Source: Chlorobiota bacterium
GTDB taxonomy: Bacteria > Bacteroidota > Ignavibacteria > OLB7
Assembly (NCBI GenBank): GCA_016788565.1
Contig: JAEUSP010000008.1
Location: forward strand, 1 to 50,398
Direction of reading: 5' to 3'
Length of the DNA stretch: 50,398 nucleotides
Shown in pieces: positions 35,703-44,635 of the stretch. The translations under genes were made by a program, and so were the position numbers. The notes beneath the pieces were generated by a model. It did not search any database. It was not told the DNA's origin and saw only the letters and a list, made by a program, of their open reading frames with translations. How positions within the stretch are numbered: position 1 is the stretch's first letter; each line of letters begins with the position of its first letter.

Positions 35703-38006
35703 TCACGACAGCGACTCGTTATCGTGCCCCCTGGCATCCAGATTCCCGAACGCATCATCAATGTAGGGGATGACGGGGTCCTGCTGGGCGGCGCGTTTTG
35801 TTTTCTGCACAACCTCCTGGGCTGGGGGCGTTGTTGGCTGGTCGGTTTTGTACTGAACCCGCGGGTGGCTCATGCCAATCAAGTTTTTCAGGAAGGCGGT
35901 TTTGATTCGGTTCAGATCCGCCAGCGTCAGTTCGCAGTGGTCCAGCTGCCCCTCGCTAAATCGCTTTTTAATAATCCGGTCAATCGTCTCCTCAATCGCT
36001 TTTGGCGTTGGGTTCGGCAGTGCGCGTGTTGTGGCTTCCACGGCATCGGCCAGCATCACAATGGCCGTCTCGCGCGAGTGGGGAAGCGGGCCTGGGTAGC
36101 GGAAATCTTCCTGGGAAACATTGGGGTTGGTTTCCTTTGCTTTGTCGTAGAAGTATTGGATCAGCGTTGTCCCGTGGTGCATGGGGATGAAGTCGGCAAT
36201 GCGTCGGGGAAGTTTGTACTGGCGTGCAAGGTCCATTCCCGCAAGGACGTGTTCGCGGATCATGCGTGCGGACATTTCCGGTTTGATGCGGTCATGCTTG
36301 TTTCCCATCTGCATCTGGTTTTCCACGAAGTACTCTGCTCGCCCAATTTTGCCGATGTCGTGGAAGTAGCTTCCAACCTTTGCCAGCAACGGGTTTGCGT
36401 TGATTGCCACCGCCGCGCTTTCGGCCAGCCGAGCAATGGTTAGTGTGTGCTGGTAGGTGCCCGGGGCTTTGTCGGCAAGGGCGCGCAGCAGTGGGTGGTT
36501 CAGGTCGTCGTACTCCAGCAGCTTCAGATCGGTGGCAACGTGGAACAGGTTTTCAATCAGCAAGATTACCCCAAACGTGAGCACTGGCGAGATGACCGCG
36601 TTGATGGCTGCAAACCCCAACTGCAGCGACATATCGGCAATGGAGTCGGCACGTTCCAGGCCCAACGCAAGAATGGCGATGGTGTAGCCCAGCATCGAGA
36701 AAGCGATGGAGCGGAACAACTGGGTGCGGCTTTTGATATCACGCACGGTGAAGATTGCCAGAACCCCAGCGGCCAGCCCAGCAATGGCAATCGTGAAGTC
36801 ATTCCCACGGATTCCCGCCACCATCAGCACCGCAATCACCAGCCAGCGGAAGGCGGTTCGGGAGTCGAACAGGATGGAGATGATAATGGCGAAGAAGGGG
36901 AGCAGAATCAGGAACTCTATCGGCAGGGTGCTGCGGATCATCATGGTGACAAAGGCCATCAGCCCAATCAGCAGCAGCAAGGCGCAGATGATGCCAAGCT
37001 GCAAGTTGTCGTGGAAGATGCGGGGGCGATAGCTGATCAGGAACAGCGTCCCCATGCCGATAAGGATGACCATGTACAGCAAGTTCCCCCCAATCTGCCG
37101 CAGCGGTTTTTGGTCCACCTCGCGCAGTTGCAGCGACCGTTGGTAGCTTCCCAATTTCAGTTCGGTGGATTTGGTGATTTCGCTTCCGGTGGCAACAATC
37201 AATTCCCCTTCGGCCACAATCCCCTGGGTCATCGGGACGCTGGCAATGGCGTTCCGGTGGGCTTCTTCGGTTAGCCGCAGATCGTACTGGTACGTTGGCT
37301 GATACACCGAAATGAAAATATCCACCGCAAAGGCCGCTTCTTCTGGCATGAGCGAGCGCGCCAGGCTGGACTCCACCACCTGCAACGCGCTTAGGCTGTC
37401 GTACAGTGTGCTGATCGGCACGGCTTCTTCATAGACTTCGCTCCGGCGGATCAGCAATCGCTCCTGTGGAACTTCCGCTTTGTTGGTGCTGATGATTCCC
37501 GTGCTGTACGGGGCGTTCACCCCACCCACCAGGGCATCGGCAATCCGGGTGAGTATCGGAAGGCGGGCCTCGCCAGGGGGAAGTTGAGCAAGGAAATTTT
37601 TGGAGCGATCGGACAAGAACGTTGGCGAGGTAGGGCTGGCCGCAATGGCCGCCACCGTTTTTCGCAGTGTGTCATCCGCCCGTGCCAACGTGAACCCCGT
37701 GGGAACATACACCGGAAGCGCGCTGTCGCCAGCCCGTTTTACGTCGCGCTGATAGTCCTTCTCCTGCTTGTACAACGGGAAAGCAAACGGTGCGCGAATG
37801 GTGTCGCCATACCAGATTGAGCCAACCTCGTAGCGATCCTGCACCAACGACGACCCCGGAAACAGCAAGGCAATCGCCACCGTGGTGACAGCAAGCAGCC
37901 CGTAACGAATCCACGGATTCCACCGCAGTGCTCCGCTTCCACCCCCTTGCGGGTGGTCGCCATGCTTACGCTGCTGGAATAACACTTTTCGCTGATGTTC
38001 AGACAT
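35703..38006 (-). CDS. pgpH: 7TM-HD phosphodiesterase, PgpH-like (c-di-AMP hydrolase)
   Basis: The 767-aa product has the PgpH/YqfF architecture. There is one N-terminal membrane helix (about 33-50), then an extracytoplasmic 7TMR-HDED region (about 50-300). A bundle of membrane helices follows (about 310-500: LLYMVILIGMGTLFLI, LGIICALLLLIGLMAFV, EFLILLPFFAIIISIL, LQLGFAAINAVISPVL). The C-terminal cytoplasmic HD domain carries HTLTIARL, HDIGK (H549, D550), the later His in REHVLAG and PMHHG, and MLADAVE. In characterised relatives this domain hydrolyses cyclic di-AMP. The start codon directly abuts a heptamer tract (38006-38082), so its translation-initiation region consists of tandem repeats and has no Shine-Dalgarno. 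Confidence 0.93.
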   Translation of the reverse strand: MSEHQRKVLFQQRKHGDHPQGGGSGALRWNPWIRYGLLAVTTVAIALLFPGSSLVQDRYEVGSIWYGDTIRAPFAFPLYKQEKDYQRDVKRAGDSALPVYVPTGFTLARADDTLRKTVAAIAASPTSPTFLSDRSKNFLAQLPPGEARLPILTRIADALVGGVNAPYSTGIISTNKAEVPQERLLIRRSEVYEEAVPISTLYDSLSALQVVESSLARSLMPEEAAFAVDIFISVYQPTYQYDLRLTEEAHRNAIASVPMTQGIVAEGELIVATGSEITKSTELKLGSYQRSLQLREVDQKPLRQIGGNLLYMVILIGMGTLFLISYRPRIFHDNLQLGIICALLLLIGLMAFVTMMIRSTLPIEFLILLPFFAIIISILFDSRTAFRWLVIAVLMVAGIRGNDFTIAIAGLAAGVLAIFTVRDIKSRTQLFRSIAFSMLGYTIAILALGLERADSIADMSLQLGFAAINAVISPVLTFGVILLIENLFHVATDLKLLEYDDLNHPLLRALADKAPGTYQHTLTIARLAESAAVAINANPLLAKVGSYFHDIGKIGRAEYFVENQMQMGNKHDRIKPEMSARMIREHVLAGMDLARQYKLPRRIADFIPMHHGTTLIQYFYDKAKETNPNVSQEDFRYPGPLPHSRETAIVMLADAVEATTRALPNPTPKAIEETIDRIIKKRFSEGQLDHCELTLADLNRIKTAFLKNLIGMSHPRVQYKTDQPTTPPAQEVVQKTKRAAQQDPVIPYIDDAFGNLDARGHDNESLS

Positions 38007-38082
38007 ATCGGTTGTCGGTTGTCGGGGATCGGGGATCGGTTGTCGGGAATCGGTTGTCGGGGATCGGTTGTCGGGGAGCGGT
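38006..38082 (-). repeat. Heptanucleotide tandem repeat, CCCGAYN family (11 units), abutting the pgpH start
   Basis: On the minus strand eleven units of (A/C)CCGAYN run into the ATG of pgpH, whose first base completes the last unit. Variants alternate between ACCGATN and CCCGACA. Confidence 0.9.
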
Positions 38083-38143
38083 TGCCAGAAGCCCCTTCAT
38101 TAAAGGAGATTCGGTGATTAGAAAAAAGCCTCCTTCCTTCTTA

Positions 38144-38178
38144 CCACTGACCACTGACCAATGACCAATGACCAATGA
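38144..38178 (+). repeat. Heptanucleotide tandem repeat, CCACTGA family (5 units)
   Basis: Two CCACTGA and three CCAATGA units, head to tail. They lie in the same gap as the CCCGAYN tract, between the HAD gene and pgpH. Confidence 0.9.
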
Positions 38179-38221
38179 CTCCTGTCAGGAATCGGTTATC
38201 GGGAGAGGGAGAGGCTGGCTT

Positions 38222-39166
38222 TTAACGTGAGCGTTGCCGTTGTTGCGGTTGCTCTGTTTGTTCGCCGTGGGGTCTGTGCTGAAGCCCGCGCACCTCCATC
38301 AGCGTTTCTAAAAAATCATCAATGCCGTCATCAAGGCAGGGGCGGTTGGTGACGTAGTCGGCAATCTGCTTCAGCTCCGGCACGGCGTTCTGCATGGCCA
38401 CCGCAAACCCAGCTTTTCGGCAAAGCTCAACATCGTTGTAGTAGTCGCCAATGGCAATTACTTGCTTCATGGCTATCCCCAGCGAAGCAACAATCTGGTC
38501 GGCAGCGGTTTGCTTGTTTGCGTTGCGTGGTCGGGCCTCCAGAATCCACGATTGCTGGCGCGAGCGCGATTCGTACAGCCGCACTTTCAACTCCCCTTTT
38601 TTCATTTTCGCTTCAATGTAGCTGTACACGGCGTTCACGCTGTGATAGCCCCCCGTTGCAATCACCTCGATGATCGGCTGCTGGACGGCAGCTGCCGAAT
38701 CCACGGTTTGGGTGTTGATATTCCAATGGTGATGCTGCACCGGAAGAGCCATGTTGGCATCGGAAACAAACAGGCATCCCGGCGTGACCGCACAGAATTT
38801 TGCTTCGCTGGTTTGCTCAATCTCCTCCAGAATATCACGGGCAAATTCTTGGTCGAACGGGGCCGTAAACATCGGGGAGGATTGATGCGGAAGGGAGATC
38901 ATGGCCCCATCCAAGGAGATGATGGGGGTGTCAAGATGAAGTAAATCGGCGTACGGCTCGGCGGCCTGGTGGTGGCGGCGGGTTGCAAGAATGAACTGGA
39001 TTCCCGCCGCACGCAAGGCGGTAATGATCTGCGATGTTGCCGCGCCAATCATCTCATCACGGTTCAGCAACGTCCCGTCAAGGTCGCAGATAATGGCGCG
39101 TGCGTTCAGCAACCGGCGGTCGGTTGTGCCGCTGCCAAACAGTTTGTTGGTGATAGCTTTCAGCAT
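38222..39166 (-). CDS. HAD-superfamily (Cof-type) hydrolase
   Basis: The start is placed at the ATG at 39166 (MLKAITNKLFG, 314 aa); the frame is open to 39316, but this would extend into the ilvE promoter region. HAD motif I is DLDGT (nucleophile D28, acid D30). Motif II lies in the region after ATRRHHQAAEPY. Motif III lysine is near QTAADQIV. Motif IV is GDYYND. The Cof/type IIB cap domain lies between motifs II and III (about 110-230). Members remove phosphate from sugar phosphates, flavin phosphates or similar cytosolic substrates; this substrate is unknown. The C-terminus is Gln/Arg-rich low complexity. The gene is divergent from ilvE. Confidence 0.9.
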   Translation of the reverse strand: MLKAITNKLFGSGTTDRRLLNARAIICDLDGTLLNRDEMIGAATSQIITALRAAGIQFILATRRHHQAAEPYADLLHLDTPIISLDGAMISLPHQSSPMFTAPFDQEFARDILEEIEQTSEAKFCAVTPGCLFVSDANMALPVQHHHWNINTQTVDSAAAVQQPIIEVIATGGYHSVNAVYSYIEAKMKKGELKVRLYESRSRQQSWILEARPRNANKQTAADQIVASLGIAMKQVIAIGDYYNDVELCRKAGFAVAMQNAVPELKQIADYVTNRPCLDDGIDDFLETLMEVRGLQHRPHGEQTEQPQQRQRSR

Positions 39167-39356
39167 ACAGAATGTTGTTGATGCAGGAAGGAGTTTTTCG
39201 GGAACCGCTGAATTTTGGATGTTTTCGGCGATTAAAAACGGCACGTGCAAAGTTGTTTGCCGGGGCGGAAAACTACGCCCTATATGCCTATATTTACAAC
39301 GCCTCTTCGTGACCAATCCACCTTTTCCTACTCAGGTTTTTGCTTCAGGAGTCATC

Positions 39357-40505
39357 ATGCAGATTACCGCTCGCCGCACAACTCAGCCAAAAACCATGCC
39401 CGATACAGGAGCGTTGGGGTTCGGCAAGTACTTTGCCGACCACATGTTCCTGATGGATCATTCCCCAGAATCGGGCTGGCATTCGCCACGGATTGCCCCC
39501 CACACCCCCTTCCTTCTGGACCCCGCCAATTTAACGCTGCACTACGGCCAATCAATCTTTGAAGGGCTGAAGGCGTTTACCCGCCCCGATGGCTCGGTCT
39601 ATATTTTTCGATTGCTGGATCACATGGATCGCTTCGTCCGCTCGGCCGAACGGTTGGGAATGCCGCTGTTCCACCCCAGCGATGTTGCCGAAGCGATTGA
39701 AGCGCTGGTGGATATTGACCGGGGCTGGGTCCCGAAACAACGCGGAACCGCGCTCTACATCCGCCCAACGCTGATTGCTGCCGATAACGTCCTGGGCGTT
39801 CGCCCTGCCGACCACTACCTGATGTACGTGATTTGCTCGCCGGTGGGAAGCTACTACTCAAAAGGGATGGCTCCAACACGAATTTACGTCGAGGAGACCT
39901 ACTCGCGCGCGTCGCTTGGTGGGTTGGGGGAAGCAAAAACCGCGGCGAACTACGCCGCATCGCTGCTTGCTGCCGAGGAATCGAAAGCCAAAGGATTCGA
40001 CCAAGTGCTCTGGCTGGATGCAAAGGAGCATCGGTTTGTTGAGGAAGTGGGGACGATGAATATCTTCTTTGTGATTGATGACATCCTGATTACCCCACCG
40101 CTGGATGGAACCATTCTTGATGGCATCACCCGCCGGACGGTGATTGACCTTGCCCGCCAGTGGCACCTCCATTTCCAAGAACGCCCAGTCACCATGGAGG
40201 AAGTTGTGGAAGCCAGCCGCGCCGGAACCTTGCAAGAAGTGTTCGGCAGCGGAACCGCCGCAACAATCTCGCCGGTGGGTGAGCTGAACTACAAAGGGGA
40301 AGCACTGGTGATTAACGAACGCTCCAACTCCATCCGCCAACGGATGTACGACACGATCACCGGAATCCAATACGGCGAAATCCCCGACACTCACAACTGG
40401 CTGACCCGGGTGGAACCGCACGCTGGCACAACAACCAACGGCAACGGAAACAACCACGCCACGCCAGAAGCGAACGAAGTTGGGATGATGCGGGAGAAGG
40501 CGTAA
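39357..40505 (+). CDS. ilvE: Branched-chain amino acid aminotransferase
   Basis: The start ATG at 39357 (MQITARRTTQPK) has AGGAG 7 nt upstream, one of the few clear Shine-Dalgarno sequences in the window; the open frame extends back to 38991 but is not used. The 382-aa, fold-type IV PLP enzyme is of the longer (eukaryote-like, type II) BCAT group. It carries FADHMFLMD, LHYGQSIFEGLKAFTRPDG and GSGTAATISPVGEL. The PLP-binding lysine is K194 in GLGEAKTAANYAASL, followed by DQVLWLDAKEHRFVEEVGTMNIFFV. It interconverts Leu/Ile/Val and their 2-oxo acids with glutamate. A small unknown gene follows after 19 bp and is probably co-transcribed. Confidence 0.96.
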   Translation: MQITARRTTQPKTMPDTGALGFGKYFADHMFLMDHSPESGWHSPRIAPHTPFLLDPANLTLHYGQSIFEGLKAFTRPDGSVYIFRLLDHMDRFVRSAERLGMPLFHPSDVAEAIEALVDIDRGWVPKQRGTALYIRPTLIAADNVLGVRPADHYLMYVICSPVGSYYSKGMAPTRIYVEETYSRASLGGLGEAKTAANYAASLLAAEESKAKGFDQVLWLDAKEHRFVEEVGTMNIFFVIDDILITPPLDGTILDGITRRTVIDLARQWHLHFQERPVTMEEVVEASRAGTLQEVFGSGTAATISPVGELNYKGEALVINERSNSIRQRMYDTITGIQYGEIPDTHNWLTRVEPHAGTTTNGNGNNHATPEANEVGMMREKA

Positions 40506-40524
40506 AAAAAACTGAGTAAAACCG

Positions 40525-40887
40525 ATGACTCCTCCCCTGGCAACAGCGTTAGCAAATGCCGAAACCGAGCTACGCGATGCAGCCGCAGCAATGCAGATTG
40601 GCAACATGGGGAGGGCGCGGGTCTCCGCTCGGCGAGCGGTTGGGGCATTTCTGCAGGGGATTGCCGCGCTGCTGGAAACTGACCCGGGAACTCACGCAAT
40701 GGCGAACCTTCGTTGGGTGAGTTCGCATCCGGGGTTGCCGGATGAAATTCGTGCCGCCGCTGCGCGTCTTCTTGCCGGCCCGCGGGAAATCGCCCACGGG
40801 GAAGCTGCCTCGGGCAATCCGGTAAGCGATGCCCGGAGGGTGATTGAGTATTTTCAGCACAAGCACCAATCCCCAAGCAGCGGCTGA
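40525..40887 (+). CDS. Small helical protein of unknown function behind ilvE
   Basis: The product is 120 aa with no signal peptide, presumably cytosolic. It is alanine/arginine-rich and predicted all-helical (LANAETELRDAAAAMQIGNMGRARVSARRAVGAFLQGIAALL). The arrangement of a long first helix and an ARxSARRAVG segment is loosely reminiscent of HEPN-like helical bundles, but the RxxxxH catalytic motif of HEPN RNases is not evident. It starts 19 bp after ilvE and likely shares its transcript. No function can be given. Confidence 0.65.
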   Translation: MTPPLATALANAETELRDAAAAMQIGNMGRARVSARRAVGAFLQGIAALLETDPGTHAMANLRWVSSHPGLPDEIRAAAARLLAGPREIAHGEAASGNPVSDARRVIEYFQHKHQSPSSG

Positions 40888-40997
40888 AAAAGAGCATTCA
40901 CGCTTCCTGCTTTGCCACTCTTCAGTTCGGTTGCGGCTGCGTTTCCTTCCTTTCCCGTTTTCTACAAAGCAACTTTCTTTTCCAACCAGATAGACCT

Positions 40998-43085
40998 ATG
41001 AAACGGTATCGCTTACTCCCGATTGCCTTTGCGTTGCTGGCGTTTACGGCCGTTGCCGCGCTGGCGCAAACCAACAAGAGCATCACATGGAAAGTGCTGA
41101 CCCCAACCCTGAAAGGGAAACCGGGGGAGGTGGTGAACGTGAAGCTGCAAGCCACCCTGGTCCCGAAAGAACACCTGTACTCCACCAAAACAGCAGGGGC
41201 TTCCCCAACAGAGTTTACCGTTGGCGAGAAAGAAACGTTTACGCTGAACGGCGGCGTGCGTGGCGACCGGAAACCGATACGTGGATATGACGAAAATTTT
41301 GAGGACACCACCGAGTTCTGGGAGAAAGGGGTCACGTTCACTGTGCCGGTGAAGATTGCCAAAACCGTGAAAGCCGGGAAAGCCGAAGGGTGGGTGAACG
41401 TCAATTTCATGACCTGCAACGACGCGCGCTGCTGGCCCCCAACGGATGTGAAACTGACGTTCGTTGTGGAGGTGGCCCAGGACACGGCCAGCAATGCCGA
41501 CACCACCGTTGTCCCCCCCGCTGCCAGCATTGACACTGCCGCTGCAACGCCAGCCGATACCGCCGCCGTTGCCCAAGCCCCCCCCACCGCCGGCGATAGC
41601 GCAGGAACCCCAGCCACCGGAAAACAGGCGGATGGAAGCACTGTCGGGGCGAAAGAGTCGGAAGAGCAAGAAGGGCTGCTGGGGTATCTGATTCGTGCGT
41701 TCCTTGCTGGGCTTGGCTCGTTGCTCACCCCGTGCGTCTATCCGATGATCCCAATCACCGTCTCGTTCTTCACCAAGCGGACGCAAACCACCCGCCGCCG
41801 CTCCGTCCGCGACGCAACCACCTACGCGCTGGGCATCATCCTGACATTCACCGGGCTTGGCTTTTTGGTCTCGCTGATTTTTGGCGCGACCGGCGTGAAC
41901 GACATCGCCACCAACCCGATGGTGAACATCATCATTGCTGGCATCTTCATCGCGCTGGCGCTTAGCCTGTTCGGGATGTTCGAAATCCAGATACCGACCT
42001 CGGTGCTGAACCGTCTGAACCGCACCGCTAACGAGCAAGGGAACAGCATCGGCGGGATATTGCTGATGGGCTTGGTGTTCACGCTGACATCGTTCACCTG
42101 CACGGTTCCGTTTGTGGGGTCGGTGCTGTTTGGCGTTACGCAGGGTGAGTGGCTTTGGCCGTTGATGGGGATGGCTGCGTTCAGCTTTGCGTTCTCCATT
42201 CCATTTTTCCTGCTGGCACTCTTCCCGGCGTTGATGAAGTCGCTTCCGAAATCGGGGGGCTGGCTGAACTCGGTGAAAGTGGTGATGGGTTTTCTGGAGC
42301 TTGCCTTCGCCTTCAAGTTCCTTTCCAACGTGGACTTGTATTACAGCTCCGGCATTCTTACCCGCGAAATCTTTTTGGCGTTGTGGGTGGCCATTGCCAT
42401 CATCACCACCATGTATCTGCTTGGCCGGTTCCAGCTTCCGCACGATTCGCCGGTGGAGCGGATTGGGCCGATGCGGGCGGTGATTGCTGTTGGTTTCCTT
42501 GCTGTTGGGCTGTGGTTTGGCACCGGATTGTTTGGTGGGCGGTTGGGGGATATTGATGCCTTCATCCCGCCGCAGGAATACCCCGGCAAGGGGAATACCT
42601 CCATGCTGGCGATTGTCACCGAGGAAGTGTTGAACGCAATGCCAACTGCGGCGGCCACCACTTCCACTACCGGCGAAAAAGCACACGAAGTGAGCGGGGT
42701 GAAATGGATTGAAGATGATTTCGACAAAGCCATGGAGGTCTCGCGCCAGACTGGCAAACCGCTGTTCGTAGATTTCACCGGAATTTTCTGCACCAACTGC
42801 CGTTGGATGGAGAAGAACATGTTCCCCCGCCAGGATGTGAAAACGCTGATGAACAACTACGTGCTGGTGCAGCTTTACACCGACCGCAAGGACGAAGCCA
42901 GCAAACGAAACCGCGAGCTACTGATTGGCCGATTCAAAACTTTCACGCTCCCTTACTACGCCCTTATCACCCCCGACGACAAAGTGATTGCCACCATGGG
43001 GGTTGATAGCCGCCCCGTGCCGGAGGAGTTCATCGGCTTCCTGAAAAAAGGCTTGGTGGGGAAGGAAGGGATTGCTGAGAAGTAA
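40998..43085 (+). CDS. dsbD: Thiol:disulfide interchange protein DsbD
   Basis: The product is 695 aa. The signal peptide (LLPIAFALLAFTAVAALAQ) ends near residue 24. Residues about 26-155 are a DsbD-alpha-like periplasmic domain ending with the paired cysteines of MTCNDARCWPP. An Ala/Pro/Thr-rich linker (about 156-215) leads to the eight-helix electron-relay domain. That domain has Cys in TPCVYPMIPITV (about 245) and its partner in TSFTCTVPFVG (about 367). The C-terminal thioredoxin-like domain has the active site FCTNCRW (about 598). It carries reducing power from cytosolic thioredoxin to periplasmic thiols, for example for cytochrome c maturation or disulfide isomerisation. It is about 110 bp downstream of the small unknown gene. 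Confidence 0.95.
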   Translation: MKRYRLLPIAFALLAFTAVAALAQTNKSITWKVLTPTLKGKPGEVVNVKLQATLVPKEHLYSTKTAGASPTEFTVGEKETFTLNGGVRGDRKPIRGYDENFEDTTEFWEKGVTFTVPVKIAKTVKAGKAEGWVNVNFMTCNDARCWPPTDVKLTFVVEVAQDTASNADTTVVPPAASIDTAAATPADTAAVAQAPPTAGDSAGTPATGKQADGSTVGAKESEEQEGLLGYLIRAFLAGLGSLLTPCVYPMIPITVSFFTKRTQTTRRRSVRDATTYALGIILTFTGLGFLVSLIFGATGVNDIATNPMVNIIIAGIFIALALSLFGMFEIQIPTSVLNRLNRTANEQGNSIGGILLMGLVFTLTSFTCTVPFVGSVLFGVTQGEWLWPLMGMAAFSFAFSIPFFLLALFPALMKSLPKSGGWLNSVKVVMGFLELAFAFKFLSNVDLYYSSGILTREIFLALWVAIAIITTMYLLGRFQLPHDSPVERIGPMRAVIAVGFLAVGLWFGTGLFGGRLGDIDAFIPPQEYPGKGNTSMLAIVTEEVLNAMPTAAATTSTTGEKAHEVSGVKWIEDDFDKAMEVSRQTGKPLFVDFTGIFCTNCRWMEKNMFPRQDVKTLMNNYVLVQLYTDRKDEASKRNRELLIGRFKTFTLPYYALITPDDKVIATMGVDSRPVPEEFIGFLKKGLVGKEGIAEK

Positions 43086-43118
43086 CCAGAAATAGCCACG
43101 TGGAATAATCTCAACCAA

Positions 43119-44540
43119 TCACCGCACCAACCAAATCATGGTTGGTGCGGTGCTGTTTCCGATCCGGGCAAGGTAGCTTCCGCTTGCAACGCTGGCCGCG
43201 TTCCACTGAACCAGCGGTTGGCCGGGCTCCAGAAGAAACGTGGCGATTGTCCGCCCCACAGGGTCGCTGATGGTGAGTGTGGTTTCTTGCTCAATCCCCT
43301 GGGCGGCAAGGGTGATGCTGCTGCTGAACGGGTTGGGGTAGGCACGCAGCATGATGGAGTAAGCCGCAGAAGTTGGATTGACGACGGTGGCCTTCACAAA
43401 CGGAGTGCTTCCCCCCACCTGCTGGTAGCGCGCCGCGAACTCCTGCAAGAACTGGTTGGCGATTGCAGCATCGTGGATAATCGCGGTGTTCTCATCGTTG
43501 CGGGTTTGGGCACTGAAGGTGAAGTTGTGCGAACCGGTCACCACCACCGGAGCGGTCCCCACGCCAAGCGGAATCGCATCCACCACCGCATACTTGTGAT
43601 GAAAAATTCCCTCCTGCTTCCAATCGAACGCTTCGGCAAACGACCCCAGCACCCCGAACTGGCTCCCCTGATCGTCCACGTTATCCACAACGCAGCGGAC
43701 ATCGGCTCCGCTGTCGTGCTGGCGGCGAAGCGTGGTTGCAAACTGGCCGTAGGTGAAGGTGAGGTTGGCGGTGTAGATGGAAGTTTCGCCAGTCAGTAGC
43801 GCGTTGTTGATGTGGGAAGCGGTTTGGTCGCTGGGGCTGAAGTAGATGTCAACGCGGGTTCCGCCAACGGTGAAAGTGTGCGGGGTGTTGTCGGCTTTTT
43901 CCGCGCCGAACTTTGCGGCGGCAACATTTGGCGTGTCGCTTTGGCCACCCCACATCTCCTCGAACTCCATCAAGTATGCCGCCGTAATCGCCGAATCGCG
44001 AATGACCAGCAGGTTGTTGGGGTCGTTGTAGGTCTGCGGGAACGTTGCGTTCCAGCTTCCCATCAGCGTCACCGGGTGCGCGCCGGCGGGGGCGTTGGGG
44101 CGGGCATCAATCGCAAGAAATTTGTTGTGCATCAGCGGCTGGGGCTGGCCCGATTGCCCGGGCGGATTTGCAAGCAACGGAATGCCCGCCGCCACAAGTT
44201 TCTGGAACGCTGCGCCACTGCTGTTTTCAACATGAGCAATCACCCGCAGCTTCACCCCGCGTTGGTGGGCGGCAATCAGCGCATCCACCACCGACTGCAC
44301 GTTCAGGTTGTACATCGCCATATCCACCGATGCCGTTGCTTTGCCGATTTCTTGCGCGGCAATCGCCCCAAGATCAGCATTCCCCGTTGCCACGTTGCCG
44401 GGGGGATAGGCCAATGTGGTATCCACCGATTTGTTGAAGTAGATGGAGATTGGCGGCAACGTCTGGCGTGCAGTCTGGGCCGCAACGGCAAGCGGAAGAA
44501 GTGAGCAAAGGAGCAGTATCGAAAAAAACAAACGGGGCAT
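43119..44540 (-). CDS. Secreted phospholipase-D-like protein with T9SS sorting domain
   Basis: The product is 473 aa with a signal peptide (FFSILLLCSLLPLAVAAQ). Two HKD half-sites are present. The first is MHNKFLAID (H138, K140, D145) followed by GSWNAT. The second is HHKYAVVD (H314, K316, D321) followed by GSHNFT. This is the complete bilobal PLD active site, which acts on phosphodiester bonds; the substrate could be phospholipid or nucleic acid. The last about 75 residues are a T9SS sorting domain (AYPNPFSS, TISDPVGRTIA, ASGSYLARI, ending MIWLVR). So a hydrolase is predicted to be exported through the type IX system to the surface or medium. It converges on dsbD; a 13-bp-stem hairpin (43121-43151) covers its last codons. 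Confidence 0.92.
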   Translation of the reverse strand: MPRLFFSILLLCSLLPLAVAAQTARQTLPPISIYFNKSVDTTLAYPPGNVATGNADLGAIAAQEIGKATASVDMAMYNLNVQSVVDALIAAHQRGVKLRVIAHVENSSGAAFQKLVAAGIPLLANPPGQSGQPQPLMHNKFLAIDARPNAPAGAHPVTLMGSWNATFPQTYNDPNNLLVIRDSAITAAYLMEFEEMWGGQSDTPNVAAAKFGAEKADNTPHTFTVGGTRVDIYFSPSDQTASHINNALLTGETSIYTANLTFTYGQFATTLRRQHDSGADVRCVVDNVDDQGSQFGVLGSFAEAFDWKQEGIFHHKYAVVDAIPLGVGTAPVVVTGSHNFTFSAQTRNDENTAIIHDAAIANQFLQEFAARYQQVGGSTPFVKATVVNPTSAAYSIMLRAYPNPFSSSITLAAQGIEQETTLTISDPVGRTIATFLLEPGQPLVQWNAASVASGSYLARIGNSTAPTMIWLVR

Positions 44541-44635
44541 TGGGCAGTGTGGTTCTGTGATTGTTGGCGTGGCCGTTGCTGGCCGTGCGGAAACTACAAT
44601 TCCATCATGGATTGCTTCTGGCCAGTGTGAGTTCT

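Noticed and set aside
38006-38178. Possible CRISPR array from regular repeats
   Set aside because: The repeats are contiguous 7-mers without unique spacers, and no cas genes are present.
39289-39296. TATATTTA upstream of ilvE as a TAnnTTTG promoter
   Set aside because: The last base is A in place of G, and no TTG lies at the expected 19-21 nt distance.
38991-39356. N-terminal extension of ilvE
   Set aside because: It would overlap the HAD gene. BCAT homology and a good AGGAG both point to the ATG at 39357.
41013-42686. A 557-codon minus-strand open frame opposite dsbD
   Set aside because: It lies wholly antisense to a clear DsbD gene. Its His/Arg/Gln-rich composition is typical of a shadow frame in GC-rich DNA.
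43121-43151. Hairpin at the end of dsbD and the PLD gene as a Rho-independent terminator
   Set aside because: The 13-bp stem is perfect, but it lies within the PLD coding end and has no T-run on either strand.
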